Of a stretch of DNA of 64,000 bases, positions 8,090 to 17,125 are shown piece by piece. The notes under the pieces were generated by a model that saw only the letters and a program-made list of their open reading frames with translations, searched no databases and was not told where the DNA came from. The stretch comes from Affinundibacterium flavidum (GTDB lineage: Bacteria; Pseudomonadota; Gammaproteobacteria; Burkholderiales; Burkholderiaceae_D), in contig NZ_JACOGA010000021.1 of assembly GCF_014284175.1 (NCBI RefSeq), positions 1 through 64,000 on the forward strand, in the 5' to 3' direction. The translations under genes and the position numbers were made by a program. The first letter of the stretch is position 1. Each line of letters begins with the position of its first letter.

Positions 8090-9255
8090 AGGCAATTCCT
8101 TTCTCTTATATTGCGCGTAATCTCTGGGTCAGACGGGTCACCACACTGCTCACGGCTGGCGGTATGGCCTTAGTCATTTTCGTGTTCACCGTCGTCTTAA
8201 TGATGAGTGAAGGAATACGTGCGACCTTAGTCGCTACTGGGCAAGCCGATAATATTTTGGTGCTGCGCAAAGGTGCCGGTGCCGAAATCAATAGTGGTAT
8301 CACGCGGGATCAAGCCGCCATCATTGCCAGTTTGCCTGGCATCGCCACTAATCGACAAGGCCAGCCTTTAGTCAGTAAAGAACCAGTAGTCTTAAACAAT
8401 CTACCTAAACGTAGTAATGGCAAACCCAGCAATGTCACGGTGCGTGGCACCTCCGAATTAGGCCTAGAGTTACGACCACAGGTGAAAATGGTGCAAGGTA
8501 GAATGTTTCGCCCTGGCACTTCGGAGATCATCGCTGGACGTTCGATTGCGCAAGGTTTTCGCGGTACGGGCTTAGGTGAAACCCTACACTTCGCACAAAG
8601 AGACTGGGTGGTAGTCGGAATTTTCGATTCTGGCAAAACTGGATTTGATAGCGAAATTTGGGGCGACAATGAACAAATGATGGCAGCCTTCCGGCGCAAT
8701 GCGTATTCGACTATGGTATTCCGCCTAAGCGATGCAGCTGCCGCCGAAACCTTACAAAAAGCCATTAGCAATGATCCACGTCTGCAAATCGATGCGAAAC
8801 CGGAAGTACAATTTTATGCGGAACAAAGTGAAGCCCTGACCACATTTATTCGTATTTTAGGATTAAGCCTATCGATCATTTTCTCCATAGGTGCCATCGT
8901 TGGTGCGATGATCACCATGTTTGCTGCGGTAGCGCAACGGATAGGTGAAATCGGTAGCCTACGTGCTTTAGGATTCAGACGCAGTGCTGTGCTTATTGCC
9001 TTCTTGGCCGAATCCCTATTGCTATCCCTAGTGGGCGGCGTTATCGGTTTGTTTGCGGCATCCTGGATGCAAACCGTCGATATTTCCACGACTAATTTCC
9101 AAACATTTAGCGAATTAGCATTTCAATTCAAAATGACCCCAGCAATCGTTTTGCAAACTTTGCTGTTTTCACTAGGAATGGGCTTTATTGGCGGCTTCAT
9201 TCCTGCTTGGCGCGCTGCCAGAATGAAGATTGTTGATTGTTTGCGTGAATCTTAA
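8086..9255 (+). CDS. ABC transporter permease, FtsX/MacB type (second of two)
   Basis: About 389 residues with the same architecture as its upstream neighbour: N-terminal TM (VTTLLTAGGMALVIFVFTVVL), a periplasmic domain, and three C-terminal TMs with the FtsX motif QRIGEIGSLRALGFRR. Two different half-permeases plus one ATPase and one adaptor suggest a heterodimeric type VII exporter instead of a MacB homodimer. Start at 8086 overlaps the previous stop by 4 bp. No obvious terminator follows; a 290-bp gap with an 11-bp direct repeat separates it from the FecR/DUF6600 gene. Confidence 0.93.
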   Translation: MKAIPFSYIARNLWVRRVTTLLTAGGMALVIFVFTVVLMMSEGIRATLVATGQADNILVLRKGAGAEINSGITRDQAAIIASLPGIATNRQGQPLVSKEPVVLNNLPKRSNGKPSNVTVRGTSELGLELRPQVKMVQGRMFRPGTSEIIAGRSIAQGFRGTGLGETLHFAQRDWVVVGIFDSGKTGFDSEIWGDNEQMMAAFRRNAYSTMVFRLSDAAAAETLQKAISNDPRLQIDAKPEVQFYAEQSEALTTFIRILGLSLSIIFSIGAIVGAMITMFAAVAQRIGEIGSLRALGFRRSAVLIAFLAESLLLSLVGGVIGLFAASWMQTVDISTTNFQTFSELAFQFKMTPAIVLQTLLFSLGMGFIGGFIPAWRAARMKIVDCLRES

Positions 9256-9546
9256 GATTAACGACTAAGAATTGTAAGTAGGCGTAAAAGCCTTCGCTAG
9301 TACTCATGTAATTCACTAAAATTAAGCTTAAAGTACGCTCGCCATAGGCTCAGAGCGGACTCAGAGCAGACTCAGAGCAGGCACAAACCGAGCTCAAACA
9401 AGGCGGCAGGTCGGCCTAAACCAAATTCAAATTATTTTTTGTTTTTGTAAATTTTTGTGACATCCAAAACCACCCTCACCGCGTTAAGTCATGACAGGTA
9501 CCGCGAATCTCTCTTTCAATTTATTCAAATGTCTGAAAGAAACATC
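9256..9546. other. intergenic region with 11-bp tandem repeat
   Basis: No gene seen. Positions 9349-9378 hold three copies of CTCAGAGC spaced 11 bp apart (GGCTCAGAGCG / GACTCAGAGCA / GACTCAGAGCA). A T-rich stretch (9431-9457) precedes the next gene and may belong to its promoter, but no confident -35/-10 pair was identified. Confidence 0.6.
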
Positions 9547-11946
9547 ATGAATATGCTTAGACCCAGCAAAACGAATTTTCAATCAATTTTTCAACCGAGC
9601 TTTCAATTATCGGCCTTGGCATTGAGCGCGCTCATGCTGGCAAATCCAGTATGGGCACAAAGCCCTCCTCCAATAAACCAAGCCGTCAACGAACAAAATG
9701 CAGATCAATACGAACCTCCAGGCAGAATTGCTCGCGTTGGTTATTCCTTTGGCAATATTAGTTTTGCAGATGCTGGCAGCAATGTATGGGGACCGTTGAT
9801 CCCCAATCGTCCAATTTCTAGTGGTGATAGCGTATTCGTTGCAGATAATGGTCGTGCCGAACTACAAATTGGTGCGAACGCCTTGCGCTTGCATGAGCGC
9901 ACACGTCTCAGCTTAATTAACCTCACCGATGACAATACGCAACTCCAGCTCTCACAGGGCACTTTAGTGTTCCGCGTACGTGCTATGCAAGAACGCGAAA
10001 ATATCGAGGTGAATACGCCGAATTTGCGTTTTTCTATCCAAGAACCTGGCGAATACCGGATTAATGTGAACGATGACAACACGACGACTGTCATCGTGCG
10101 TCATGGCCTCGGTGTTGCGCAAGGGGATCGCGATGTCGTGAGCTTACGCAGTAGTGAACAAACCCGCTTTGCCGGCACCAATCTAAATCACACACAAATT
10201 GTGCGTGTGCCACCATTTGATACTTTTGATCAATGGGCGGCAGATCGTGATCGCGCTGAAGACAACTCGCTTTCTGCACGCTTCGTTCCGCGCGATATGG
10301 TTGGTTACCAGCAATTAGATGAATACGGTGGCTGGGAAACACATCTGGAATTTGGTGCAATCTGGTATCCACGCGGCGTTTCTGTGGGTTGGGCACCTTA
10401 TCGAGACGGTCAGTGGGTTTGGGTAGCGCCTTGGGGTTGGACATGGGTGGATCGTTCGCCTTGGGGTTTTGCACCGTATCACTATGGTCGTTGGGCTTTT
10501 GTTGGCAAACGCTGGGGTTGGATACCAGGCCGCTTTGAACGCCATCAACGCCCTATCTATGCGCCCGCTTTAGTCGCTTTTGTCGGCGTGGGCAGCGGTG
10601 GCCTCAGTGCAGGTATAAGCTTACAAAGCCGCACCAGTTTTGGACCTTCAGTCGCTTGGTTCCCTTTAGGTCCTGGCGAAGTTTATCGTCCTTATTACAC
10701 TCGCAATACCCGTTACATTCAAAACTTAAATCAAACTGTCATCATCAATAAGACGACGGTAATCAATCGCGGTGGCCGAAATGAGCGCAATCAGTTTGAT
10801 AACGAACATCATGCCTATCGCAATCAGTTTGTACACAACGCAGTCACTTCTGTGCCAACACAGACCTTTGTTCGTGGAGAACATGTGTTTCCTGCAGCAT
10901 CGTCCGTCAGGCAAGCCGATGTAAAAAATATGCGGGTGCATGATGAAGGACCGAATTTAACACCCGACCGAAATAATCGTTTTGGTGACGCACGTCCACG
11001 CAATTGGCAGGAGAACGATCAGTTCCGCGGACGCCCTGTGGTGACTGGTTCCAATCGCAACGACTTGACTCAATCCAACGATGGAGCCCCAAATAATCGC
11101 CCGACGAATGTACCGAATCAGAGACAGAACCCGCGTGCGAACAATAGCGGCCTAAATAATGGCTTAAATAATGGTGCAAATAACGGCACAAATAACGCGA
11201 CGAATGATCGCTACAACGGTAATCCTAGTCGCTTCGACCGACCTGCTCAGATCGAATCACGGAATCCAACAAACAACCTACCTGCACAAACTACACAGGC
11301 TGCACAAGCAGTACAAACACCCGTTCCAGTGACGAGTTCTTCTGGCATTCGCACGACGGAAGAAATGAACGCAGACCGGGGTCGTGATAGAAATGAAAAT
11401 CGGATTCGCACCGATCGTTTTGATCCTACGAATCAAGCACAACGTGAACGCTCAATTGAACGACAAATTGAGCGCCCAGTTGAACGGCCGATTGAGCGCA
11501 CAAATGAACGCACCATAGACCGTGCAGATGATTCAAGTCGTGCAGTGATCAATCAACCGCGCCAAGACCCGATACGCGAGTACCGGACTATGCCTGTTCC
11601 ATCAAATACGCCAGCTAATCCAAGTGCGGCTGTGCCTGTCAGTCGCCCGGTAGAAACCATGAACGAACGTAGTGTGGAGCGTCGCCCTGAACGTAGCTTT
11701 GAACGTCCTGAACGCATCGAACGAGCAGAGCGTGCGGAACGTGGAATTGAACGCCAAATCGAGCGCCCACAAGCACAACAGCGCGAAATGCCACAGCCAC
11801 GTCAAGAAGTCAGAGCGGTTGAGCCTCGATTTGTTGCGCCAGAAGTCAGACGTGAAGCAGCGCAGCCAGTCAAAGCTGAACGGCAAGAACGCGAAAAAGG
11901 CGCTGAAAATAAGAAAGAAAACAAAAAAGAAAACAATGAACGATAG
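9547..11946 (+). CDS. secreted FecR/DUF6600 protein with Arg/Glu-rich repetitive tail
   Basis: About 799 residues. A signal peptide (LSALALSALMLANPVWA, cut before QSPPP) indicates export. Next is a FecR-like beta domain (SGDSVFVADNGRAELQIG, LRLHERTRLSL, LSQGTLVFRVR), then the Trp-rich DUF6600 block (GWAPYRDGQWVWVAPWGWTW, WGFAPYHYGRW, WGWIPG). The last 350 residues are low complexity: Asn/Gly repeats (LNNGLNNGANNGTNN) then many ERxIERP-type repeats. The function is unknown; FecR/DUF6600 proteins are often large periplasmic or surface proteins. ATG at 9547 (CTGAAAGAAAC upstream) gives a standard signal peptide, unlike the longer reading from 9457. Alone in its transcript, ended by a strong terminator. 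Confidence 0.85.
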   Translation: MNMLRPSKTNFQSIFQPSFQLSALALSALMLANPVWAQSPPPINQAVNEQNADQYEPPGRIARVGYSFGNISFADAGSNVWGPLIPNRPISSGDSVFVADNGRAELQIGANALRLHERTRLSLINLTDDNTQLQLSQGTLVFRVRAMQERENIEVNTPNLRFSIQEPGEYRINVNDDNTTTVIVRHGLGVAQGDRDVVSLRSSEQTRFAGTNLNHTQIVRVPPFDTFDQWAADRDRAEDNSLSARFVPRDMVGYQQLDEYGGWETHLEFGAIWYPRGVSVGWAPYRDGQWVWVAPWGWTWVDRSPWGFAPYHYGRWAFVGKRWGWIPGRFERHQRPIYAPALVAFVGVGSGGLSAGISLQSRTSFGPSVAWFPLGPGEVYRPYYTRNTRYIQNLNQTVIINKTTVINRGGRNERNQFDNEHHAYRNQFVHNAVTSVPTQTFVRGEHVFPAASSVRQADVKNMRVHDEGPNLTPDRNNRFGDARPRNWQENDQFRGRPVVTGSNRNDLTQSNDGAPNNRPTNVPNQRQNPRANNSGLNNGLNNGANNGTNNATNDRYNGNPSRFDRPAQIESRNPTNNLPAQTTQAAQAVQTPVPVTSSSGIRTTEEMNADRGRDRNENRIRTDRFDPTNQAQRERSIERQIERPVERPIERTNERTIDRADDSSRAVINQPRQDPIREYRTMPVPSNTPANPSAAVPVSRPVETMNERSVERRPERSFERPERIERAERAERGIERQIERPQAQQREMPQPRQEVRAVEPRFVAPEVRREAAQPVKAERQEREKGAENKKENKKENNER

Positions 11947-11954
11947 TTTCGTCT

Positions 11955-11990
11955 GCTAGTTTGTCGGCTAATTTGTCGGCTAATTTGTCG
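11955..11990. repeat. 12-bp tandem repeat, 3 copies
   Basis: Three consecutive units GCTAGTTTGTCG, GCTAATTTGTCG, GCTAATTTGTCG just after the stop codon of the FecR/DUF6600 gene. Non-coding, and similar in style to other short tandem duplications at gene boundaries in this window. Confidence 0.85.
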
Positions 11991-12010
11991 ACTCATTTGC
12001 TAACACAATA

Positions 12011-12048
12011 AAAAAGGGACTCAACAACAATTGTTGAGTCCCTTTTTT
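12011..12048. terminator. bidirectional intrinsic terminator
   Basis: Perfect 12-bp stem GGGACTCAACAA / TTGTTGAGTCCC (12016-12027 and 12031-12042) with a 3-nt loop, flanked by A5 on the left and T6 on the right. It lies between two convergent genes and can serve both strands. Confidence 0.95.
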
Positions 12049-12090
12049 ACGTCCTGTAAACGATCACTACCGAATCAATCACTCGGCAGA

Positions 12091-13644
12091 TTAATATTTC
12101 GCAGCCTGTCCATTCGCTGGCGTTGCTTTCTTAATGAACTCACGAATATGCTCGTTCGAGCTTGCCAAATCTTCTGAGCGCAAATACATCATGTGCCCAC
12201 TACGATAGCCTTTGAATTCCATACGATCTTTCATTTTGCCGCTAGGATCAATCTGCCACATCGTATATTTCGCGTCGAAATAATTCGTTGCACCATCATA
12301 ATAGCCGGACTGCACCATCAGACGCATATACGGATTTTCTGCCATCGCCAGACGCAAGTTGTCACCGGTTCGATCATTGCTGTTATCCCACGGATGTACA
12401 GGGCCAAACATGTTGTACTTCACATCGGTTTTGTATTTCAACACGTCACGCAAATAGTGATTGATCGCAGGCGTAAAGGAATGCAACCAAGAAGTTAACT
12501 CAGCGTTGTAATCTGGACCTGTACCTGCGTCCATGCGGTCAATGCCGAGATAACGAGAATCGAGACGCCCAACAGTCTGACCACGTCCACGCAAGAGTTC
12601 CTTCCAGAAGAAAGATGGTGGCATTGCCAAATTATGTTGCATGATCACCGTTTCAGACACCCCTGCATAACGCGCGACTTTGGCGGCAATATGTTGTCTC
12701 TGTACCGGATCAATAAAGCCACCTTTAGACAAAGCCGGGATAAATTCATTCAAGGTGAAATTTTCAACTTCAGGCAACAAATCGTTCAGATCGCGCTTCT
12801 GCAAATCTGCTGGTAATACTTTGTGATGCCATGCGGTCGCCGTGTAGTACGGCAAACTCAAAGCATCATTCACGGGCCCTTCACGCTTAATGCCTAAGCC
12901 GGTGGGCGATACCAAAATCACGCCATTCAAATACATCCAATGATTATTTTGCAGCTCTTTGGCCAAACCAGACACACGTGCCGTGCCATAGCTTTCACCA
13001 ATCAAATACTTCGGTGAATTCCAACGGCTATTACGTGAAACAAAAGTATTGAGCCACTCTGCCAGATAAGCGATATCAGCGTTCACGCCGAAGAATTGTG
13101 CACGATCTGCCTTAGCATCTAAGATGCGCGAAAAACCCGTATTCACAGGATCGATATACACGATGTCAGCAACGTCTAAAATCGAATGCGGATTATCGCG
13201 CACACCATACGGCTGTAACGGGTAGCCTTCGTCATCAATATTTAACATCTTAGGGCCGGTATAAGCAACGTGCATCCACACAGATGCCGAGCCCGGACCG
13301 CCGTTAAATGAAATCACCAAAGGGCGTTTGTCTTTATTACTGACATCGCTACGCTGATAGTAAGTGTAAAACAAAGACGCGATGACTTTGCCATCTTTAT
13401 CCCATACTGGCTGTGTACCTGCAGTCGCTTTGTAAGGCACAGCCTTGCCTTTGATCGTCACCTGACCAGTGGAATGCACTGCCGATTCCGCTGGCAATAC
13501 GCGTTCATTTTGGGCAGCGACTGCTTTCGCTTTTTCAGGCGCAGCGCCGCTTGCAGCCGGACTTGCAGGATTGCTAGCCTCTTGTGCGTAGGCACTCGCA
13601 ACACAAAGTGTCATGCTGGCGAGTAGTAATTTTGTGGTCTTCAT
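12091..13644 (-). CDS. S10 family serine carboxypeptidase, exported
   Basis: A 517-residue protein with a signal peptide (KLLLASMTLCVASAYA, cleaved before QEA) and an Ala/Pro-rich linker. The S10 (carboxypeptidase Y-like) alpha/beta hydrolase signatures are present: FNGGPGSAS (113-121, oxyanion region), GESYGT with the nucleophile Ser218, and SGHMMYL containing the catalytic His; the Asp is likely in VQSGYYDGAT. The enzyme would remove C-terminal residues from peptides in the periplasm or outside the cell. Bacterial members of about 500 residues are common in Burkholderiales. Monocistronic, with a shared terminator downstream. Confidence 0.95.
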   Translation of the reverse strand: MKTTKLLLASMTLCVASAYAQEASNPASPAASGAAPEKAKAVAAQNERVLPAESAVHSTGQVTIKGKAVPYKATAGTQPVWDKDGKVIASLFYTYYQRSDVSNKDKRPLVISFNGGPGSASVWMHVAYTGPKMLNIDDEGYPLQPYGVRDNPHSILDVADIVYIDPVNTGFSRILDAKADRAQFFGVNADIAYLAEWLNTFVSRNSRWNSPKYLIGESYGTARVSGLAKELQNNHWMYLNGVILVSPTGLGIKREGPVNDALSLPYYTATAWHHKVLPADLQKRDLNDLLPEVENFTLNEFIPALSKGGFIDPVQRQHIAAKVARYAGVSETVIMQHNLAMPPSFFWKELLRGRGQTVGRLDSRYLGIDRMDAGTGPDYNAELTSWLHSFTPAINHYLRDVLKYKTDVKYNMFGPVHPWDNSNDRTGDNLRLAMAENPYMRLMVQSGYYDGATNYFDAKYTMWQIDPSGKMKDRMEFKGYRSGHMMYLRSEDLASSNEHIREFIKKATPANGQAAKY

Positions 13645-13887
13645 AGTCTCGGTATTCCCTTGTTTTATTTTGCTTGTTAATTAATTAGCTTGTTATGTTG
13701 GGCAAAGATCTCAAGATGCGCACACGACTACGAACATCTTGAGCGACGATTCTACGGGCATTTTCAATGAATTTAATTCAACTCAATTTCACATCGCCGC
13801 TATCAGAATCTAGTAATTGGAAGTTAAATCGCTTGATTAGTTCCCTGCGACAAGTACAAATTGAAAATCGTCCACACAAAGTGAACA

Positions 13888-14249
13888 CTAGGGCCTGTTG
13901 ACATATATTTTAGTCAAGCGTTTCAATCAAAATGCAGGATGGCAAGGCACATCTCGCCGCTGCGGCTGGCCGCCACAGCAAGAGATGCAACGCTGTCCAT
14001 CGTGCGTTTTGATTGAAACCCTTCGGGAATGGCTCAAATGGGCACATGGCGTTGTTGCAATCTGCTTATAGTGCATAGTGTTCAAAACCCGCTACTGCGC
14101 AGCTTGCGGTGCAGTCAGGGTTTCGGACAGCATGCTGTCCGCTGACGTCACGAAGATCCCTTGCAAGGGATCTTTCCCAAAGCGATAGCCTAGCCCTGTG
14201 CCCATTTGCACGCATTCGCTTGCCTAAAATATATGTCAACAGGCCCTAG
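13888..14249. mobile_element. 362-bp non-coding MITE-like element
   Basis: Perfect 25-bp terminal inverted repeats lie at 13888-13912 and 14225-14249 (CTAGGGCCTGTTGACATATA onwards), extending to about 33 bp with one mismatch (ATTTTAGTCAAGCG versus ATTTTAGGCAAGCG). The outermost CTAG on each side may be a 4-bp target duplication, as seen with some IS5-family elements (inference). The interior has no convincing ORF but has perfect palindromes at 14125-14140 (GGACAGCATGCTGTCC) and 14153-14174, and a 12-bp inverted pair CAAATGGGCACA / TGTGCCCATTTG (14035-14046, 14197-14208). Size, ends and lack of coding capacity fit a miniature inverted-repeat transposable element. The responsible transposase is not in this window. 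Confidence 0.85.
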
Positions 14250-14357
14250 GATAGAGGCAAATTTCTTTAGATTGAAGACTATCGGTATAATCTTGAATTC
14301 CTGCCAATGGCAATTACTCCGTACATTTTCATAAGACATACAATAGGAAATACCCAG

Positions 14358-14702
14358 ATGAGCAACGATACCGATATCCAAATCTGCGGCAGCTTTAAAG
14401 CCAATGATTCCAATGGTAAAGAACACGCCATCAAAGGCATACGTATTTACGATGAGGGTTATGGAATAATTGATGTATTTGTCGATTTTGCTGTCGCGAT
14501 AGAGGCAGGTAGTTTCCGCGACAAAGTGTTGGTTCAACAAATCATGGAGCAGCTACGCGCGGTAGGCTATGTTGGTCCTGACTTTGAAGCCACTGACCCA
14601 ATTTTGCAAGAACGAAAAATGATCGTATTGGAAGCGCCCGAAGAATTCTGTCAATTCGCTAAAACCAAGGGATGGAAAAACTTAGCGGAAGAATTTGAAT
14701 AA
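14358..14702 (+). CDS. hypothetical protein, unknown small acidic protein
   Basis: I do not recognise this family. It is 114 residues from the ATG at 14358, preceded by ATAGGAAATACCCAG (AGGAA at usable spacing); an upstream in-frame ATG at 14307 lies close to the MITE end and lacks a ribosome site. The protein is soluble with mixed alpha/beta character: a beta-like N-terminal half (DIQICGSFKANDSNGKEHAI, IRIYDEGYGIIDVFVDF) and a C-terminal LVQQIMEQLRAVGYVGPDFE segment ending in EFCQFAKTKGWKNLAEEFE. It has no signal peptide or membrane segment. A terminator follows immediately, so it is a single-gene unit whose promoter lies next to or inside the right end of the MITE-like element. Confidence 0.65.
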   Translation: MSNDTDIQICGSFKANDSNGKEHAIKGIRIYDEGYGIIDVFVDFAVAIEAGSFRDKVLVQQIMEQLRAVGYVGPDFEATDPILQERKMIVLEAPEEFCQFAKTKGWKNLAEEFE

Positions 14703-14723
14703 GCTTTCGTTCAGTTCAAGACA

Positions 14724-14753
14724 AAAAAGCGCAAAAATCTGCGCTTTTTTTTG
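14724..14753. terminator. intrinsic terminator between convergent genes
   Basis: Stem GCGCA / TGCGC (14730-14734, 14741-14745) extended by A6 on the left and T8 on the right. An outer AGTTCAA / TTGAACT pairing (14714-14720, 14752-14758) strengthens it. Serves the orphan gene and could also act for the convergent DyP operon. Confidence 0.85.
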
Positions 14754-14848
14754 AACTACAAAAACTACAACTAGCTGTTAATGATGCAGATCCAATCATA
14801 AACCCCACTGACGGAAGCTGACGGACACTAACGCATATCCCCAAGCAG

Positions 14849-16411
14849 CTAAGTAGGATCAACCACACCCATCGCAATCATTCGCAATGCAGTTAAGCTT
14901 GGGATGAAGAAGTATTCACCGCCACGCGTTTCTACCAAGCGCGGAATCTTGCTCAGGAAGTAAGGTGCCTGATCACTATCGGGATCTACTTGCAATACCG
15001 CTTTACTCGGAAATTTTTCATCCGCGCTGTGATTGCCGAGCAAAATTTCTTTATCACTACCCGCCTGAAAATCATTTCCGTAATTAATCCATTGCTGTTG
15101 TACAAACTCAAACTGGCGATTGATATCTGCATTAAGCATCATGATGATAATGCCATGATTGCCATCATCACGCGTACGATCTTTGACATGACCATAAGGA
15201 AGTCCACGACGCAGCAAGCGACGGCGATTTGTAAGCGCGCCGGGCGTATCAAAAGCACCTTCGTTAAAAATCATACTGCCTGGCTTAGATCCCTTCACCA
15301 TTTCCAAAGAAGCACGTGGATTAATCCGACGTATATGCGAGCTGAACGGACACTTCGCGCCGCTCATATCATCGTCGTAAGTAAAGTCGCTCAACAACTT
15401 GTCTTTACCATCTTTATCCGAACCCATCAAAGCCATATCAAACTTGGCCTTACTTTCTGCATCTGGCGCTTTCACTAAAGGCGCGCCGTTGTCGCGCCAG
15501 CGTCCAACAAATTTCGCAGCAAGTAGTTCTTTACCACCCGGGTATTTCTTGCCATGCTCTTCTAGGTAGGAATCGAAAGTCGCAACGTTTTCATGCAACT
15601 TACGATACACCATATAAGTACCGTTTCGCGATAACAAGACTGGCTGTGGCGCTGGTGGATATTCATGCGCTTCGTCAATATGACCAAGCAAAAATTCACC
15701 AGTCGCTAACGGTGCCCAACTACCGTCTTCCATTTGCTTACCACGGCCTTCAACATTCAAATCATAGCTCGGCGTTCCTTCGAACACAGGATCACTAATG
15801 CCATCGGTATAGCCAAAATGTTCTTTCGAGGTTGGCTTGCCATCTTCCATCACCACATTGACATCCTGGTAGTCGAGCAACACACCATCATCACCTCGAT
15901 TACCACCAAGGATGACGACACCGTCTTTGTGCTCGGCGACCAAGGCCTTTAACCAAGCGTAACTTTCTTCCAGTAAAGCTGGCAAGCGGGCATTGAGTGA
16001 AATGAAGATATGCACATCCTGCTCACGCGTTTGACGATTGCCCACCCAAATTGGATCCCAGTTTTCTGGTGAACTTGGTCCATCATCGCCCAAAATGTCA
16101 CGCCGATCTTTCATCCCTGCGACGAACTCATGTGAGAATCCGATTAAAGAAGACCGTGGCAAATCAAGTTCTTTCAAACCTTGATAGGCGAAGGCGATAT
16201 TGACCGTCCAATTCGGTTGTTTAATTTGTCCGGGACCATCGCCCCACTCGACCGAACTGGTGACGCGCTTAGTGACAGCGCCGACAAAATCACGTGCGAT
16301 TTCAGAATCACGAATATTCAAGAACACATAACGTGCGACGGGATAGCCAAAACGTCCATAGGCGCGAATCACATTTCCCTGGATATCGGTCAGATCTAAT
16401 TGTTTAGTCAC
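14849..16411 (-). CDS. DyP-type heme peroxidase
   Basis: A 520-residue cytoplasmic protein of the dye-decolourising peroxidase superfamily. The family motif GxxDG is present as GYTDG (200-204, catalytic Asp203), the likely proximal heme His is H359 in CPFSSHIRRINPRAS, and an Arg-rich RRRLLRRGLPYG follows with the probable distal Arg. MTKQLDLTDIQGNVIRAYG is a typical start for the longer (class V / former C-D) DyP group, consistent with its length. No Tat or Sec signal is present and no encapsulin gene adjoins it. It is the last gene of an operon with two related unknown proteins (gap of 12 bp to the next), which suggests a joint function. The physiological substrate is unknown. Confidence 0.95.
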   Translation of the reverse strand: MTKQLDLTDIQGNVIRAYGRFGYPVARYVFLNIRDSEIARDFVGAVTKRVTSSVEWGDGPGQIKQPNWTVNIAFAYQGLKELDLPRSSLIGFSHEFVAGMKDRRDILGDDGPSSPENWDPIWVGNRQTREQDVHIFISLNARLPALLEESYAWLKALVAEHKDGVVILGGNRGDDGVLLDYQDVNVVMEDGKPTSKEHFGYTDGISDPVFEGTPSYDLNVEGRGKQMEDGSWAPLATGEFLLGHIDEAHEYPPAPQPVLLSRNGTYMVYRKLHENVATFDSYLEEHGKKYPGGKELLAAKFVGRWRDNGAPLVKAPDAESKAKFDMALMGSDKDGKDKLLSDFTYDDDMSGAKCPFSSHIRRINPRASLEMVKGSKPGSMIFNEGAFDTPGALTNRRRLLRRGLPYGHVKDRTRDDGNHGIIIMMLNADINRQFEFVQQQWINYGNDFQAGSDKEILLGNHSADEKFPSKAVLQVDPDSDQAPYFLSKIPRLVETRGGEYFFIPSLTALRMIAMGVVDPT

Positions 16412-16423
16412 AGAATCACCTAT

Positions 16424-17125
16424 TTAAATTCGATATTTACCAGCAGCCCAAGTCGGTGCGGTTAAATTAGTTGGCGCAACACGTTGCATGAATGCCTGAA
16501 GATTGACTTTGATGTGCGAGGCATCTAAGCCTTGGTTATCAATCACAAACTTGGCGAATTCCTGTTTCAGATACAAGGCTTTTAATTGCTCAGGCAAAGA
16601 CTCATCATTTGAACCGTTAAAAAATAAAGATGCCTCCAACTGGCATTGCTTCATGTAGCGAATAAAAGACTCCGCATCATGTACTTTTTCGAAGCCGTAA
16701 CAATAATGCCAAAGCTCCTTGATACGATCACTGATCGCATTCCACATGCCGCGCAAATAACCATCTAAATCGGCATTTTCACCCCCATGAAAGTTACAAG
16801 AAAACACCAGGTAACGATTTTTCAGATGATCTTCTTTTGGTACCGTATTGCGTCGTACGGAATCGGGAACTGCCGGTAAAAAATCGCTGAAAGTATCCAA
16901 TGCTCCACCAGTTGGTTGCGACTCGGTGTACACATCATCGAGCACAAAGAATCGGCACAAATAGGTCTGAGGAACTTTCGCCATCGGACTATTATTTTCG
17001 AAATTCCAATTTTGAAGATGATCACGAATCACATCTGCGTAGGCAATTTCTTCTTGCGTGTATGCATTCTTAATTGGTGACAATATTGTTAAGGCATAGG
17101 CCTTGCCGCTGACGTTACCGCCCAT
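16424..17125 (-). CDS. unknown protein A of the DyP operon
   Basis: A 233-residue protein from the ATG at 17125, which has the strong site GAGGGAGAAC upstream; a reading from 17140 would need a TTG. No signal peptide. Residues 7-18 (GKAYALTILSPI) and 105-114 (YLVFSCNFHG) match the same places in the gene upstream (GKAYAMNVITPI, YMLFFSNFNG), so the two proteins are paralogues. The pattern of an N-terminal beta strand, a C-R-F-F-V-L strand (57-62) and the NF-x-G strand recalls the ferredoxin-like alpha/beta repeats used by DyP and chlorite dismutase proteins; this is inference. Its start overlaps the upstream stop by about 11 bp. It may be a non-heme partner of the peroxidase. Confidence 0.8.
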   Translation of the reverse strand: MGGNVSGKAYALTILSPIKNAYTQEEIAYADVIRDHLQNWNFENNSPMAKVPQTYLCRFFVLDDVYTESQPTGGALDTFSDFLPAVPDSVRRNTVPKEDHLKNRYLVFSCNFHGGENADLDGYLRGMWNAISDRIKELWHYCYGFEKVHDAESFIRYMKQCQLEASLFFNGSNDESLPEQLKALYLKQEFAKFVIDNQGLDASHIKVNLQAFMQRVAPTNLTAPTWAAGKYRI

